Shown: in pieces, positions 12,508-23,837 of the stretch | Layout of the letters: the number at the start of each line of letters is the position of its first letter | How positions within the stretch are numbered: position 1 is the first letter of the stretch | Assembly (NCBI GenBank): GCA_009763385.1 | Contig: CM019824.1 | Span: 152,526,305 to 152,590,304 of the forward strand | Length of the DNA stretch: 64,000 nt | Direction: 5' to 3' | Source: Coix lacryma-jobi var. lacryma-jobi | Taxonomy: Eukaryota; Streptophyta; Magnoliopsida; Poales; Poaceae | The notes under the pieces: model-generated | The model's database searches: none | Told to the model about the DNA's origin: nothing | What the model saw: only the letters and a program-made list of their open reading frames with translations | Translations under genes and position numbers: made by a program

Positions 12508-13883
12508 TGTTGACGCTCACTAATGCTCATAATTAACCATCAACTATTGCATGAAATGACACTAAATGAATTACAAAGCATAGTTGTAGGGTTTCAAACT
12601 AACAAGTTCCACGAGTTTTGGTGCTCTCACTTGTTTTGTAGGATATCAATATTTCACCATATAAAAGTATCTCAAGTGATGAATTGGAGTGCACCATTGC
12701 GAAGAGCTCGTCGAGACGATCGAAACGGACATATCATTTGCTATATTCGGAGTCCCGGATGAAAAGATATTAATTTCGCAACGAAATCTGCAAAAGAAGG
12801 ATCTAGAAGACACCACGAGGCGGCCCGCCACGTGGGCCCACTGGGCCAGACCGACCGGTCCCACCCCATGACCGACCGGTCGGCCACGGAGGCCGTTTTG
12901 CCTCCGCCTTCCGGAACCTTCTTCCACCACCTCATAGGATGCATCTCCACCGTCCCTGAAGTCGGTTTGATCCAAGGGCTCACGTTTCACGCTCCTGGCT
13001 ATAAAACCAGACCCAGACCCCCATCTCCAGGCATCTCCATCTTCATTATTCATCTCTACATCAGAAATTAGGGTTTCAATTAGAAGTAGAGGTCCCTCTA
13101 GATGAATATCTTCTAGTTCATCTAGAATTAGATCTAGATCTAGTTCTTCTAGTTCTAGTTCTTCTAGTTCTAGTTCGTCTAGTTCTAGTTCTAGTTCTAG
13201 TTGTCTAGTTCATCTAGTTGTAATTAGAGATTGGATTAGAGAGAGGAGAAGGAGAGAGCTGAGGAGTCAGATCTGTCGGATTTTCCTCGACATTGTATTG
13301 GTGCAACATCTGGTTCGTCTTCAAGTAATCTCCAGGTTCTTCATTTAATACTTCTAAGTATTATATTTAATTTCAGTTCTTACTTTATTTTATTTACTGG
13401 ATCTCCGCTCGTATTGAGTGCTCTAGTTATCTGCAGTAATCAGAGTAGTAAGCGTTAGTGTAGACTTGGTGTCTAGACTAGGGTTTACCTGAGTTTGCGC
13501 CCAATCCTCCGGATAGTTGTGGTAGCTACAAGGGAGACAGCTTTGTAGATTGTTATAATCCACCACGTTAGGATTGGTGTATTCGTAGAGCTTTTTGGCA
13601 GCCTTCTCCCGATTACCCTTTTCCCAGTCATTTTCGAGAATCAGAAAGGTACTGTTGCTCCGAAGTAAGTAAAGTATAGTGAGCCTTTAATTAAATAGAC
13701 CCACTTAGAAAACCCTATATCTCTCTCTACCCATATTACCATTCTTTTATTGGACGTTCTTAATTCTTCTAGTACACTTCACGTTCCCCGTGGAAATCGA
13801 TACCCTAGAATACTCTCGGGTGAAAGCTACATCAGTATCCGTGCGCTTGCGGATTTTTCTGTGTGCGTTTAAAATACCCAACA
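12508..13883 (+). mobile_element. 3' LTR of gypsy element D1
   Basis: Begins TGTTGACG after a polypurine tract and ends AATACCCAACA, then meets C1 gag at GCATC (13884-13888). In intact C2 the same gag runs through this point uninterrupted (about 24690), so D1 is inserted in C1. It has a TATA box at 13000-13006, a CCGACCGGTCGG palindrome at 12872-12883 with a second GACCGACCGGTC at 12849, and a CTAGTT-rich low-complexity tract at about 13095-13225. It is nearly the reverse complement of D3. Confidence 0.85.
13095..13225. repeat. CTAGTT/TCTAGT low-complexity tract
   Basis: Short-period repeats of TCTAGT and TCTAGTTC inside the D1 LTR, downstream of its TATA box. The matching tract in D3 (about 28000-28070) is shorter, so the tract varies in length between copies. 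Confidence 0.8.
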
Positions 13884-15512
13884 GCATCATGAAGTCTTGG
13901 ATGATGAGGCCATAGAAGATCAAGAAGCAAGCAACAAGAAAGTGGTAGCTCTCAAGGCCAAGCAAGAAGAAGGAAGTAGAGCCCAACATGATTCATCAAG
14001 TGAAGGAAGCGATGATTCCAATGACGAGATTGTGCTTCTTGTAAAGAACTTTAGAAGATTTATGAGGAAGAAGATGTACAAGAAGGGCAAAGGTGGATAC
14101 TTCAAGAAGTCAAAGAAGAGGAATTGCTATGAGTGTGGTGCGGATGATCACTTCATCGCTGATTGTCCATAAAAGAAGAACAAGAGCAAGTTTAGCAAGA
14201 GTGATGACAAGAACCAAAGAAGAAGAAGAGGTGGTGAAGCTCATCTTGACGAAGAATGGTTTTCGGAAGATGAATCAAGTGATGAAGAGAAGAGCAAGGG
14301 CAAGGAGAAGGAGAAGGGAGCGGCCAACATCGCCATACACAAGACCACTTCTCCAAGCCTCTTCTCCAACGTGGCTACATCGGCCGCTTCATCACGCTTG
14401 TTCGAGAGTCTCTCGGACGACGAGGATGACTTCACTCATTCTTGCTTCATGGCTAAGGATGAGAAGGTATCATCTAACTCTCCTACTTGTTCTAGTGATG
14501 AAGATAGTGATGATGATATGGATAAATTTGAACTAAGCATAATTAGAAAGTTTGGTAAGAAAGGTGGACCAAAAATATTAAAACTGCTCACTAAATTGGA
14601 GAGTTGGAATGAGAGTCTTGCTTTGCAAGGGGACTTGATCTCTCAAGGGAGAGAAAAGAACCTTGCATTGGAAGCCTCTCTTGCCGAGAAGAGGTTGAAG
14701 GTTGAGAAATTGAGTGTTGAACTATCATTAGCCAATGACTCAAACAAGAAGTTGGCTAAGGAGTGTTCCACGAGCAATGACTCAATTGCTAATCTAAAGA
14801 GTAAGGTTAGTTTGGTTCAAGAAAGCCTCACAAGCTTTCAAAATAAATATCAAACTCTTGAACTAAGCTACAACACTCTTTGGAGTAGTTCTTCTTCAAC
14901 CACTCTTCAGGATTCCGATAACTCTAATGCTTCAACAAGTAATGGTTGCAAAAGATGTTATAAAGTTGATATAAATGCTTGTGCAACTAACATTATTGAG
15001 TTAGAGAAGAAGAGCAAAGAGATCCAATGGTTGAACATGATCTTGAGGAATGGTTGCAAGTGTAAGATGGAACAATCAAAGGACATCCTCAAGACCGCAA
15101 GACATCCATCCATCAAGGATGGGATTGGGTACAATAGGTATTGTGGCAAGGCCAATGGAAGGAAGATGGTCAACGGGGTACCCTTTGTTAACTTTAACAA
15201 AGGGGTTCCTCTCTTTGACTTAATGAACAAGGCAAATAAGGTTGCCAATCCAAAGGCTCCACTTGCAAATGACAAGGTCAACAAGGAGAAGCAAGTGGAG
15301 GTCCCCAAGCAACAAAAGCCTATATCACGAAGCTATACTTGTGATTATTTGTGTTGTTGGGGAGAGAACGACAAGATTGTCGTTAAGTATGTTGGTGCAC
15401 TCAAGAAGAGGTAGATTATGAGAAATGTTTGGGTGCCCAAAGTTTATGTGACTCACCCCCTAGGACCCAATCTCACTTGCGTACCAAAATAAAGAACATA
15501 AACTTGTTTTGT
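13884..15512 (+). pseudogene. C1 gag, 5' end removed by D1 insertion
   Basis: C-terminal two thirds of a Sirevirus-like gag, colinear with C2 gag from its residue 283. It has an intact zinc knuckle CYECGADDHFIADC, a Lys/Arg-rich basic patch, a Ser/Asp/Glu-rich acidic stretch, then a long Leu-rich coiled-coil-like part. Breaks: TAA at 14170 where C2 has CAA, and a TAG near 15412 where C2 has GAG. The rest of gag should lie to the left of the window, beyond D1 and A. Confidence 0.85.
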
Positions 15513-15514
15513 AG

Positions 15515-18500
15515 GAATATGCCCTCCGGTTGATCAAGTTGGGTGTTGGATAGTGGATGCACCAATCATATGACCGGGGCAAAATAAATGTTCACCTCCT
15601 TTCAACCAAGCCGTGACTCATGCAACAACATTGTGTTTGGTGACCATGGAAAAGGAGAAGTGCTTGGTTTGGGTAAAATTGCTATCTCAACCGATAATTC
15701 CATATCTAATGTATTACTTGTGCATTCGTTGAGTTACAATTTGTTATCCGTTTCTCAACTTTGTGAAATGGGTTATGATTGTCTCTTTACGGATAAGGGT
15801 GTGACCGTCTCTAGAAGAAGGGATTCCTCTATTGCATTTAAAGGTGTGTTGAAGGGAAAACTTTACCTAGTTGACTTCTCAACTAGTAAGGTGGAACCTA
15901 CGACATGTCTAATGGCAAAATCTAGCATGGGTTGCCTTTGGCATCGCCGACTAGCTCATGTTGGGATGAGGAACTTGGCCCAACTTCAAAGGGAAGGGCA
16001 CATCCTTGGACTAACCAATGTGTCTTTTGAGAAATATAGGATTTGCAGCCAATGCCAAGCCAGAAAGCAAGTTGGAGCAAAGCATCCAATGAAGAACGTC
16101 GTGTCAACCACAAGGCCATTGGGGCTACTACATATGGACCTCATCGGACCCGTTGCTTACCAAAGCATCGGTGGTAACAAATATGGTTTCATTATTGTTG
16201 ATGACTTTTCTCGCTTCACTTGGGTGTTCGTTTTAGCAGATAAAAGTGAGACCCAAGGCATCTTCAAGAAGTTTGCTAGAAGGGCTCAAAATGAGTTTGA
16301 GCTCAAGATCAAGAAGGTGAGAAGCGACAACGGGACCGAGTTCAAGAACACCAACATAGAAGAGTATCTTGATGATGAAGGAATCAAGCATGCGTTCTCC
16401 GTTCCATATACCCCACAACAAAATGGGGTTGTGGAAAGGAAGAATTGAAGTCTTGTTGAAGCCGCAAGATCTATGTTGGATGAATACAAGACCTCCCATG
16501 GCTTTTGGGCGGAGGCGATGAACACCACGTGTCATGCCATCAACCGCCTCTACCTCCACAACCTAAGGAACAAGACGCCATATGAGATACTAACCGGTAA
16601 CAAACCGAAGGTGCATTACTTTTGAGTCTTTGGCTGCAATTGTTTCATACTTAACAAGAGGGCCAAAATCTCAAAGTTTGCACCTAAGGTACATGAAGGC
16701 TTTCTACTTGGTTATGGTACTAACGAACATGGCTACTGTGTATTCAATAAAGCCACCGATACTATCGAGATAACGGTAGACGTGACTTTTGATGAATACG
16801 ACGGCTCCCAAAAGGAGCAAGTCAATGATGAGCTTGTAGGTAATGACATGTCTCCATCCGAAGCAATCAAGAAGCTTGCGACCGGTGATGTGAGGCCTGT
16901 TGAGATTCAAGATGATGAAGATGAGCCATTTCACACTCCACAAGATTCAAATGTCCATCATGTGCATTCAAATGCACATGGTGAAGCTTCCGCAACTCCG
17001 AAAGGTGGAAGTGCAAATGATGTTCAAATGCAACATGAGCTTGATGATCATGCTCAAGCTCAACATGATAACCGACAAGTTATTGAAGACATCTACACAT
17101 ATGGTGAAGATGATTAAGATGGACCCATCCAAAGGAGATCACTTGTGTCGCATCCAAAAGTGCATCATACAATTCAACGGGATCATCCCGTTGACAACAT
17201 ACTGGGGAGCATACGACGTGGGGGAACGACACATTCACGTTTAGCAAGTTTTTGTGAACATTACTTGTTTGTCTCCACTTTGGAGCCTCTTAGGGTGGAA
17301 GAAGCACTTGATGATCTGGATTGGGTGATGGCCATGCAAGAAGAGTTGAACAACTTCACTCGCAATGAAGTGTGGTCATTGGTGGAAAGACCCAAGCAAA
17401 ACATGATAGGAACCAAGTGGGTCTTCCGCAACAAGAAAGATGAGCATGGCGTGGTTACAATGAAGAAAGCACAGTTGGTGGCTCAAGATTTCACTCAAAT
17501 TGAAGGTTTGGATTTTGGGGAAATCTATGCACCCGTAGCTAGGCTTGAGTCAATTCACATATTACTTGCCTTTCCTACTCACCGTGATTTCAAGTTATAT
17601 CAAATGGACGTGAAAAGTGCATTCCTCAACGGTCCCCTCTCCGAATTGGTGTATGTGGAGCAAACACCGGGTTTTGAGGATCCCAAATTTCCCAACTACG
17701 TCTACAAGCTCGACAAGGCGCTCTATGGGCTCAAGCAAGCCCCTAGAGCTTGGTATGATTGCTTAAAGGATTTCCTACTCAAAAAGGGTTTTGAGATAGG
17801 AAAGGCCAATGCTACTTTATTTACTCGCAAAGTCAACAGTGATATCTTTGTGTGCCAAATATATGTCGATGACATAATATTTGGTAGTACTAATGTGGCT
17901 TTTTGTGAGGAGTTTAGTAGGATCATGACCAAAAGGTTCGAGATGTCCATGATGGGTGAGTTGAAGTATTTCCTCGGATTCCAAATCAAGCAACTCAAGG
18001 ATGGCACGTTCATCAGTCAAACCAAGTATACAAGAGACATGCTAAAGAAGTTTGAGATGGACAAGGCCAAACCCATCAAGACTCCCATGCCAACCAATGG
18101 ACATCTTGATCTAAATGAGGATGGTAAGTGAGTGGACCAAAAGGTATACCGCTTTATGATTGGTTCATTGCTTTACCTTTGTGCATCTAGGCCCGATATC
18201 ATGCTTAGCGTGTGCATGTGTGCAAGGTTTCAAGCTAATCCGAAAAAATGTCATATTGTGGCTGTTAAGAGAATCTTTCGATACTTAGTGCACACTCCTA
18301 ATCTTGGCTTTGGTATCCCAAGGGCTCCACTTTTGATCTACTTGCCTATTTCGATTCGGACTATGCCGGTTGCAAGGTAGATCAGAAGAGCACTACCGGG
18401 ACTTGCCAATTTATTGGAAGGTCTTTGGTGTCATGGAGTTCCAAGAAACAAAATAGTGTTGCCCTATCTACTGCTGAAGCCGAGTATGTGGCGGCCGGCG

Positions 18501-18814
18501 CATGCTGTGCCCAACTACTTTGGATGAAGCAAACACTAAAAGATTTTGGATGTGAGGAAAACAAGATTCCACTTTTGTGTGACAATGAGAGTGCTATCAA
18601 ACTAGCAAACAATCCCGTAAACCATTCTCGCACAAAACACATAGACATCCGACATCATTTCTTGAGAGACCATGAAGCCAAAGAAGATATCGCTATACGC
18701 CATGTGAGCTCCGAAAAACAATTAGTCGATATCTTCACAAAGCCTCTAGATGAGTCAAGATTTTGTGCTTTGAGGAGTGAGCTAAATATCATTGACTCTC
18801 GTAACGTAGCTTGA
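15515..18814 (+). pseudogene. C1 pol: protease, integrase, reverse transcriptase, RNase H
   Basis: Copia pol in order. Protease LDSGCTNHMT is at about 15548. The GAG-pre-integrase HRRLAHVG with C..C pair is near 15945-16060. The integrase core has HMDLIGP, VRSDNG and QQNGVVERKN. The reverse transcriptase has YVDDIIFG near 17865, and RNase H has STAEAEYVA near 18470, ending at 18814. Breaks against C2: stop near 15585, TGA for CGA at about 16446 and 16624, TAA for GAA at about 17115, TGA for TCA at about 18129, and a frameshift near 18310. Reverse transcriptase itself (17145-18128) is open. Confidence 0.9.
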
Positions 18815-19017
18815 TGTCTTGCACATATTTGTTTTCACCTAGAGATGTAGATAAATGTTTCACAAAATTTGTGTGCAATTTCAAAATCTATTTTGCATAC
18901 TTCTCTCATGTCCATAGTTATGTACTGATTGTATGAAATCTGGACATGGTTGAAGTGTGTGTAGTATACCACATAAAGTTCTCCTAGGAAAGCTCTTTGT
19001 CCGTTCTGGAAGTGAAC

Positions 19018-19100
19018 GGTCGGTAGTACCGCCATAAGGGTCGGTAGTACCGACCCCTATGGGTGGTAGTACCGACCAGGGTTTACCCTGGTATAAAGGG
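19018..19100 (+). promoter_or_regulatory. Putative internal promoter for the third ORF of C1
   Basis: TATAAA at 19092-19097 is preceded by three copies of the GGTAGTACCG word (19020-19080), the same word that fills the C LTR upstream of its own TATA box. It lies about 200 bases after the end of pol and about 560 bases before the ORF. The arrangement is repeated in C2 (31140-31240). That is the main reason to take it seriously; activity is inferred. Confidence 0.55.
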
Positions 19101-19341
19101 CCGCGATGAAAAGGTTTCCCCCTTATCCTCTCAGTCTTTTTCACCGTGCGCGCCGCCCCTTTGACCCGAGCCTCCCGGCTGCCGTCGCGCCTCCTCCTCT
19201 CGATCTCCCTCCTCCACCACCCAAATCCAAATCCCTCCGGTGAGAAGGTGCTTTGGAGCAAGGAGATCGTTTTGGTGGTGTTCGTGAAGCCCGAAAGCTC
19301 TCCTCCCTTTGGATTTTGGCCTCTTCACTTCGAGTAGCAAG

Positions 19342-19657
19342 GTACTAGGGTGTTCATGCCTGAACTCTCAATGTACCTTGTTCTAGGCTGTTTCCTTTGG
19401 TAGGATTGTTCTCTCTAGTACATAGATGCTTCTAGGATGTATCTTGTGCACGTTTGTGGATGATTTGTGTGATTGGATCGAAGGTAACTGCACGCTGCTG
19501 TGTGGTCGGTAGTACCGAACCTACGGGCGGTAGTACCGACCGCGCGCAGTGAACGGTCATTCTTCCCCAATCTCAATCGTTGTTTCTATTTGCCACATCC
19601 GGTGAAGTTGTCTTGCTGTCACTTGTGTCTCATATTGGTCTATGTACTCTATTCTAG
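19342..19657 (+). other. Possible intron in the leader of the third ORF
   Basis: AAG/GTACTAGG at 19339-19349 resembles a 5' splice site. A pyrimidine-biased stretch ending in TATTCTAG at 19657 is placed exactly before the ATG at 19658. Both ends are kept in C2 (about 31482 and 31797). It contains two more GGTAGTACCG words (19503-19550). Inference only; no transcript evidence is available here. Confidence 0.35.
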
Positions 19658-21673
19658 ATGTCGCATGACCGAAGGGCTTCACGTGACACAAGGCTTGCTA
19701 GGGAGGCAAGAGAGGAAGAAGAAGAAGAGTACGTCGCTTTGGAGCAAGGTGATCAGTAGCGGTGCAATCCCTCGCATCGTGCTAGGTCTACCAGTGGGAG
19801 TAGCGAGGACCCTACTCGGTCCGTTCATGGACGTTCGTCCATGGGCCAACGGAGTGTGGGTCGGGACGGTGGTCGTGGCAGTGGGCACGTCCCACCTCCA
19901 CCGCCGCCGCCTCCTGCTGCTGGTCTTCCTGGTCTGTTGCATAGCGTGCTGGTTGGTGGCCAGACCCTGCCAGTTGGTCCCGACAGGGAGGGTCGTGCCA
20001 TCGATCCTCGCGTTGGGCCACGCTCTCCTTTGGTATCTGGTTTGCTGCTGATCAACCGTGCATTTCATCCTCATGATCAGGCAGGGGCTTTGATGGCTGG
20101 TCCAGCATTTCCAGGAATTGTCATGTACTATTCAGAAAGGAAGAGGGCAAATCTGCTAAGGGAGCAGCGGTTGGAAAACCCCTATCTTTTTGTCAGAGAT
20201 GCTTCTGTGGACAGACGCTTTTGGTCCCGCTTTCAGCAGGACTACTATGTGTCTATCCTCTGGAAGGGTTTCTATGCTAAGGGGCGTCCTCCGCTTTTTT
20301 ATCACAAGCGTCTGGGGATTCGATCTTTGTCTGACAAGGGTTCAGAAGAGATGGATGCGTTGGTGCAGAAGCTTGAGGAATGGAGGATTCTTGGGCTAAT
20401 CACAAGTGAGCGCAGCTGGAACCAAGAAATCATTTCACAGTTCTGGGCTACTTTATACATTGACCAGCCTGACAAGGTGCTTCATTGGATGACTCAAGGG
20501 GTTCACTACAGGTGTGACTTTGTCACCTTTGCTAGGTTGCTTGGTTTCAACAGTGATGATCGCAATGCCCCTAGACTGTCTGAGATGTATGGTGAGGGGA
20601 TGTTTCCTTCTGAGCTGCAGGATTCTAGTATCTATCTGTCTGGAAAGGTGGCCAATTTTCAGGTGAATGTCCTGAAGTCTTATTACTTTGTTCTGAACAA
20701 TTTGATGAGGCTCACCTTGGACCCAAAGAGTGGAGACAACACTAATCTGAGAAATGATGCTCCAAAGGTCCTTTGCCGGTTTGCTATGCAAGATGGGCGA
20801 TTCAGCGTTTCCCATTTTATGTGGCAGAAGATATCAGAAGCGTACAATGATCCTCACATGGACTTTCCCTATGCTCCGTATCTGATGCATATCATTGAGC
20901 ATGTGGTTGGAGGTACTTTTGATTATGATCGGGTTGTCAAGGAGTACAACGTCCGACAGTTCTCCTCCACAGGCAAGGACAGAGATGTCGAAGGTGATAG
21001 TGCTCCAGCTGCAGCAGCTGCCCCTGCCGAGGCTCATGGCCAGGAGCAGGCTCATGAGGGAGTGCCTCCTGCTGCGTCTTCTCCTCCGTGTCATGAGAGG
21101 CGTAGGAGTGGAGGTGGTGGGGCCGTTCGTTACGCTCTCAGCAAGTTCTTCAACTGGTTTTGCTACAAGGCTGAGCGTGACGAGCAGCATCAGAGGCAAG
21201 TGAATGAACATCTTGGCCTTCCTCAGCAGTCTCCTCTACGGTCCTTCTCGGATCCTTTCGTAGAGTACGATGCCCAGCATAGTCGTGATGATGATGATGA
21301 TGATGACGGTGGTGAGCAGCAGCAGCAGCATGGAGGTGATGATGAGGCTGATATCTTCAGCCCCGCGATGTTTCAGCCTCTCCAGCCTCTACCTACGTAT
21401 CAGCCTCCTCCCTTCTATCCTGACTATGGTGCGGGCCCGTCAAATGGTGGCGGGTCTACCTCATACCAGGGTGGAGGGGGTGGCTCTTACATGGGCTTTG
21501 CTGCCCCGGATGTCGATCCAGCTGGGAGCGGTGGCTTCCACGCTCCCTCTCCTCCGCCGGATCCTTCTAGTGCTCCCTCGTCGTTATTTCCAGGTGGTGA
21601 TGTTGGCGCAAGTGCTTACTCCTCTCTCTCTGGTGATCCCTATCATGGAGGTTCTTCCGGTGGCTACTATTAG
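19658..21673 (+). pseudogene. C1 third ORF, downstream of pol (env position)
   Basis: Frame of 671 residues from ATG 19658, broken once by TAG at 19757-19759. C2 has CAG there. An uninterrupted 610-residue ORF starts at 19841 in the same frame. Parts: a charged, Pro-rich N-terminus; a globular region of about 300 residues (20090-20980) rich in aromatic residues with FWATLYIDQPDKVLHWM, FARLLGF and YLMHIIEHVVGG; and a low-complexity tail with a run of seven Asp, Gln runs, then Gly/Ser/Tyr/Pro-rich sequence ending SSGGYY. The globular part has the layout of the putative plant transposon protein (Transposase_32 / plant mobile-domain-like) family found as an extra ORF in some plant retroelements; that is resemblance from memory, not a search. 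I see no membrane segment or signal peptide, so it does not look like a classical envelope protein. Confidence 0.7.
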
Positions 21674-22143
21674 ATCTTATGCATATCGTGGCCTACCATT
21701 TTGGCATTTGATGCCAAAGGGGGAGTGTTAGGCTTTTCATGATGTAATAGCTAGCTTTGAGAGAGATTTGAACTATGAGAACTAAGTGTGTGGTATGCTA
21801 CATTTGTGATGATCTATGTGTGCTAGAGGATACATTTGAGCTTAATGTAATATTCATGTTTGGTTGATCCTCTGTATTATTACTCTTGACATGTTTGGTG
21901 ATTGTTGTTTTTGATTTGGCTATGTGTTTTGAGTCTTCTTCTTTCTTCCATAGCCATTTGGTTTCTCTTATCTTATTGTTATGTGAATCACCATGCCATC
22001 GTGTTCATGCATCACAAATTATTATATATTATGTTGCCCCACACTTAGGCATCCCACGGATTGCAAAATTTAGGGGGAGCTCTTGTCCTTGTTTATGCAA
22101 TCTTGTTTAAAACAAGGTTTAAAATTCAAAATCCAGAGCATAC
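21674..22143 (+). other. C1 3' non-coding region
   Basis: No ORF. It has a purine tract AAAGGGGGAG at about 21716, 40 bases after the third ORF, also present in C2 (about 33228). The true polypurine tract next to the LTR, seen in C2 at 33746-33757, is missing here because of the deletion that ends at 22143. Confidence 0.75.
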
Positions 22144-22169
22144 TACATTAAGCTCTAGTCCTTGTTTAA
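22144..22169. other. Deletion junction with filler DNA
   Basis: Against C2, C1 lacks about 110 bases of internal 3' end and the first 263 bases of the LTR (33650-34022 in C2). Between the two break points lie about 25 extra bases. Part of these (AGCTCTAGTCCTTGTTTA) closely copies sequence 70 bases upstream (about 22078-22095). Confidence 0.7.
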
Positions 22170-23783
22170 AAGTGCTCAAATCGACTAACTAAAGTTTGCT
22201 TGAGAGTAACCGCACGATCACGAACACATAGATATATTTTTGTACAGTCGGTAGTACCGGCCATGGGGGTCGGTAGTACCGACCAGGCAGGCAGCGCGCG
22301 ATGCTCTCTGGGTAGAGATCATTTTGAACTAGCAGTAGTAACGCCATGAGGTCGATAGTAGCGGCCACCCAGACCATTCTAACACCCTCTCTGTGTAGGT
22401 TCAAAAATGACTTGGCGGTAGTACCGCCATAAGGCCGGTACTACCGACCCTCGGTGGTAACGACCTAGGCCGGTAGCAAGACCATTTTTGTAGACCTCTC
22501 TATTTGTGCACAAAATGACTTGGCGGTAGTACCGCCATAAGGTCGGTACTACCGACCCTCGGTTGTACCGACCCAAGCCGGTAGAAAGTCAGTTTTGCGG
22601 AGCTCTCTGTTGGTGCGCGTTTTTGACTTGGCGGTAGTACCGCCATAAGGCCGGTACTACCGACCCTCGGTGGTACCGACCCTGTCTGGTAGCTACCGAG
22701 CGGCCGAGCATTTTTTCGTGGAGCTCTCTGTTCGCGGCGTTTTGGCCTGGCAGTAGTACCGCGATAGGGCCGGTACTACCGACCCTCGGTGGTACTGACC
22801 TTTGGTCAGTAGTTGGTTTTAGGTCGACTCAGATCTGTGCAACGGTTTTTGGCCGATCGGTACTACCGACAGGCCTCGGGACTGGGGAACTATAAATAGC
22901 TCTCCACTTGCCTTTTGACCATTACCCACTCATTCCATTCACTTATTGTGACCTACCAACTGACAAAGCACTCTCCAAGCATTGACTCCTCCCCTCTCTC
23001 TCCCCCTTTGCTCCTAGATTCATTCCCTTGCAAGTTTTGAGCTAGGGAAGTGAGATTAGAGAGTGGGAAGCTTCGATCTACGACTTGAGCGCTTGGTTCC
23101 ACATCTAGCCATCTTGATTTGTGTCTTTTACTCTTGGGTTATTTCAACCCTATACGGTTAGGTGTTCTTTGTGGTAGCCTGTATTTATTCATTTGTGAGG
23201 GCTCCCCGAAGTGTTTGTATTACCCCTGAGATTCCTAGTAGAGAAACTCAACTAGCCTTTGTGGTTGCTTGAGTGAGGCAAGGAGGTGAAAGAGACTCCG
23301 ACCTTTGTGGTCACCTCAACAACGAGGAAGTAGGTGCGCCTTAGTGGTGTGGTCGAACCTCGGGATAAATCCTTGTGTCTCGCGTGCTTGTTGTTAGCTC
23401 TACTTTGGATATTGCACTTGTACTTGTATCCTTCTTGTTCTTACTCTCCCTATCCCTTTCTTAGGTTGGGAAGGCTCGATCTACACCGTGGGAAGCAACC
23501 AAAGCTTGGAGAGGCTAGAATCTTCATCGACAATACTTAGGGAAGTGGGGCGTTTATTTGTTTTACATTCATAGCTCACATATAGTGAATTTGTAGTTTC
23601 TCTTTAGGGCTCCGGTAGTGCCGTTTGTTTGTGTCGGTGGTATCGATGTTTCATACCCGGTAGTACCTACCCAAACAAACTGGTAATACTTGTGGTTATC
23701 TAACTAAAAATTTTAGTTTGTGAAGTTTTAGATTGCATAAAATCACCTTTTCACCCCCCCTCTAGGCTGATTTGATCCTTTCA
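22170..23783 (+). mobile_element. Shared LTR between C1 and C2 (5' end deleted)
   Basis: Matches the right-hand C LTR from its position 264 on and ends TTTGATCCTTTCA beside the C2 primer site. Left of it is the C1 3' region, right of it C2 gag, so it serves as 3' LTR of one copy and 5' LTR of the next. TATA box TATAAATAG at 22891. Confidence 0.9.
22248..22872. repeat. GGTAGTACCG palindromic word array in C LTR
   Basis: At least ten copies of the odd palindrome GGCGGTAGTACCGCC or its variants (GGCCGGTACTACCGACC, CGGTGGTACCGACC). They are grouped in blocks of about 120 bp and end 20 bases upstream of the LTR TATA box. Confidence 0.9.
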
Positions 23784-23785
23784 AT

Positions 23786-23797
23786 TGGTATCGGAGC
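23786..23797 (+). other. Primer-binding site of C2
   Basis: TGGTATCGGAGC starts three bases after the LTR end. It is the same initiator-Met tRNA type site, with the same single change, as in elements A and B. Confidence 0.9.
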
Positions 23798-23837
23798 CTA
23801 ACCCTTGTGTTAGCACTTCACCGCATAAGGGAAAATC

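Noticed and set aside
19500..20051. ORF of 183 residues overlapping the start of the third ORF
   Set aside because: Runs in another frame over the GC-rich start of the third ORF. Its twin in C2 persists only because the third-ORF sequence does.
19658..21673. Calling the third ORF an envelope protein
   Set aside because: No signal peptide, no transmembrane helix, no cleavage-site pattern. Position alone is not enough.
22248..22872. Regularly spaced palindromic repeats that might suggest a CRISPR-like array
   Set aside because: Repeats are short, variable and without unique spacers of constant length, and they lie in the LTR of a plant retroelement upstream of a TATA box.
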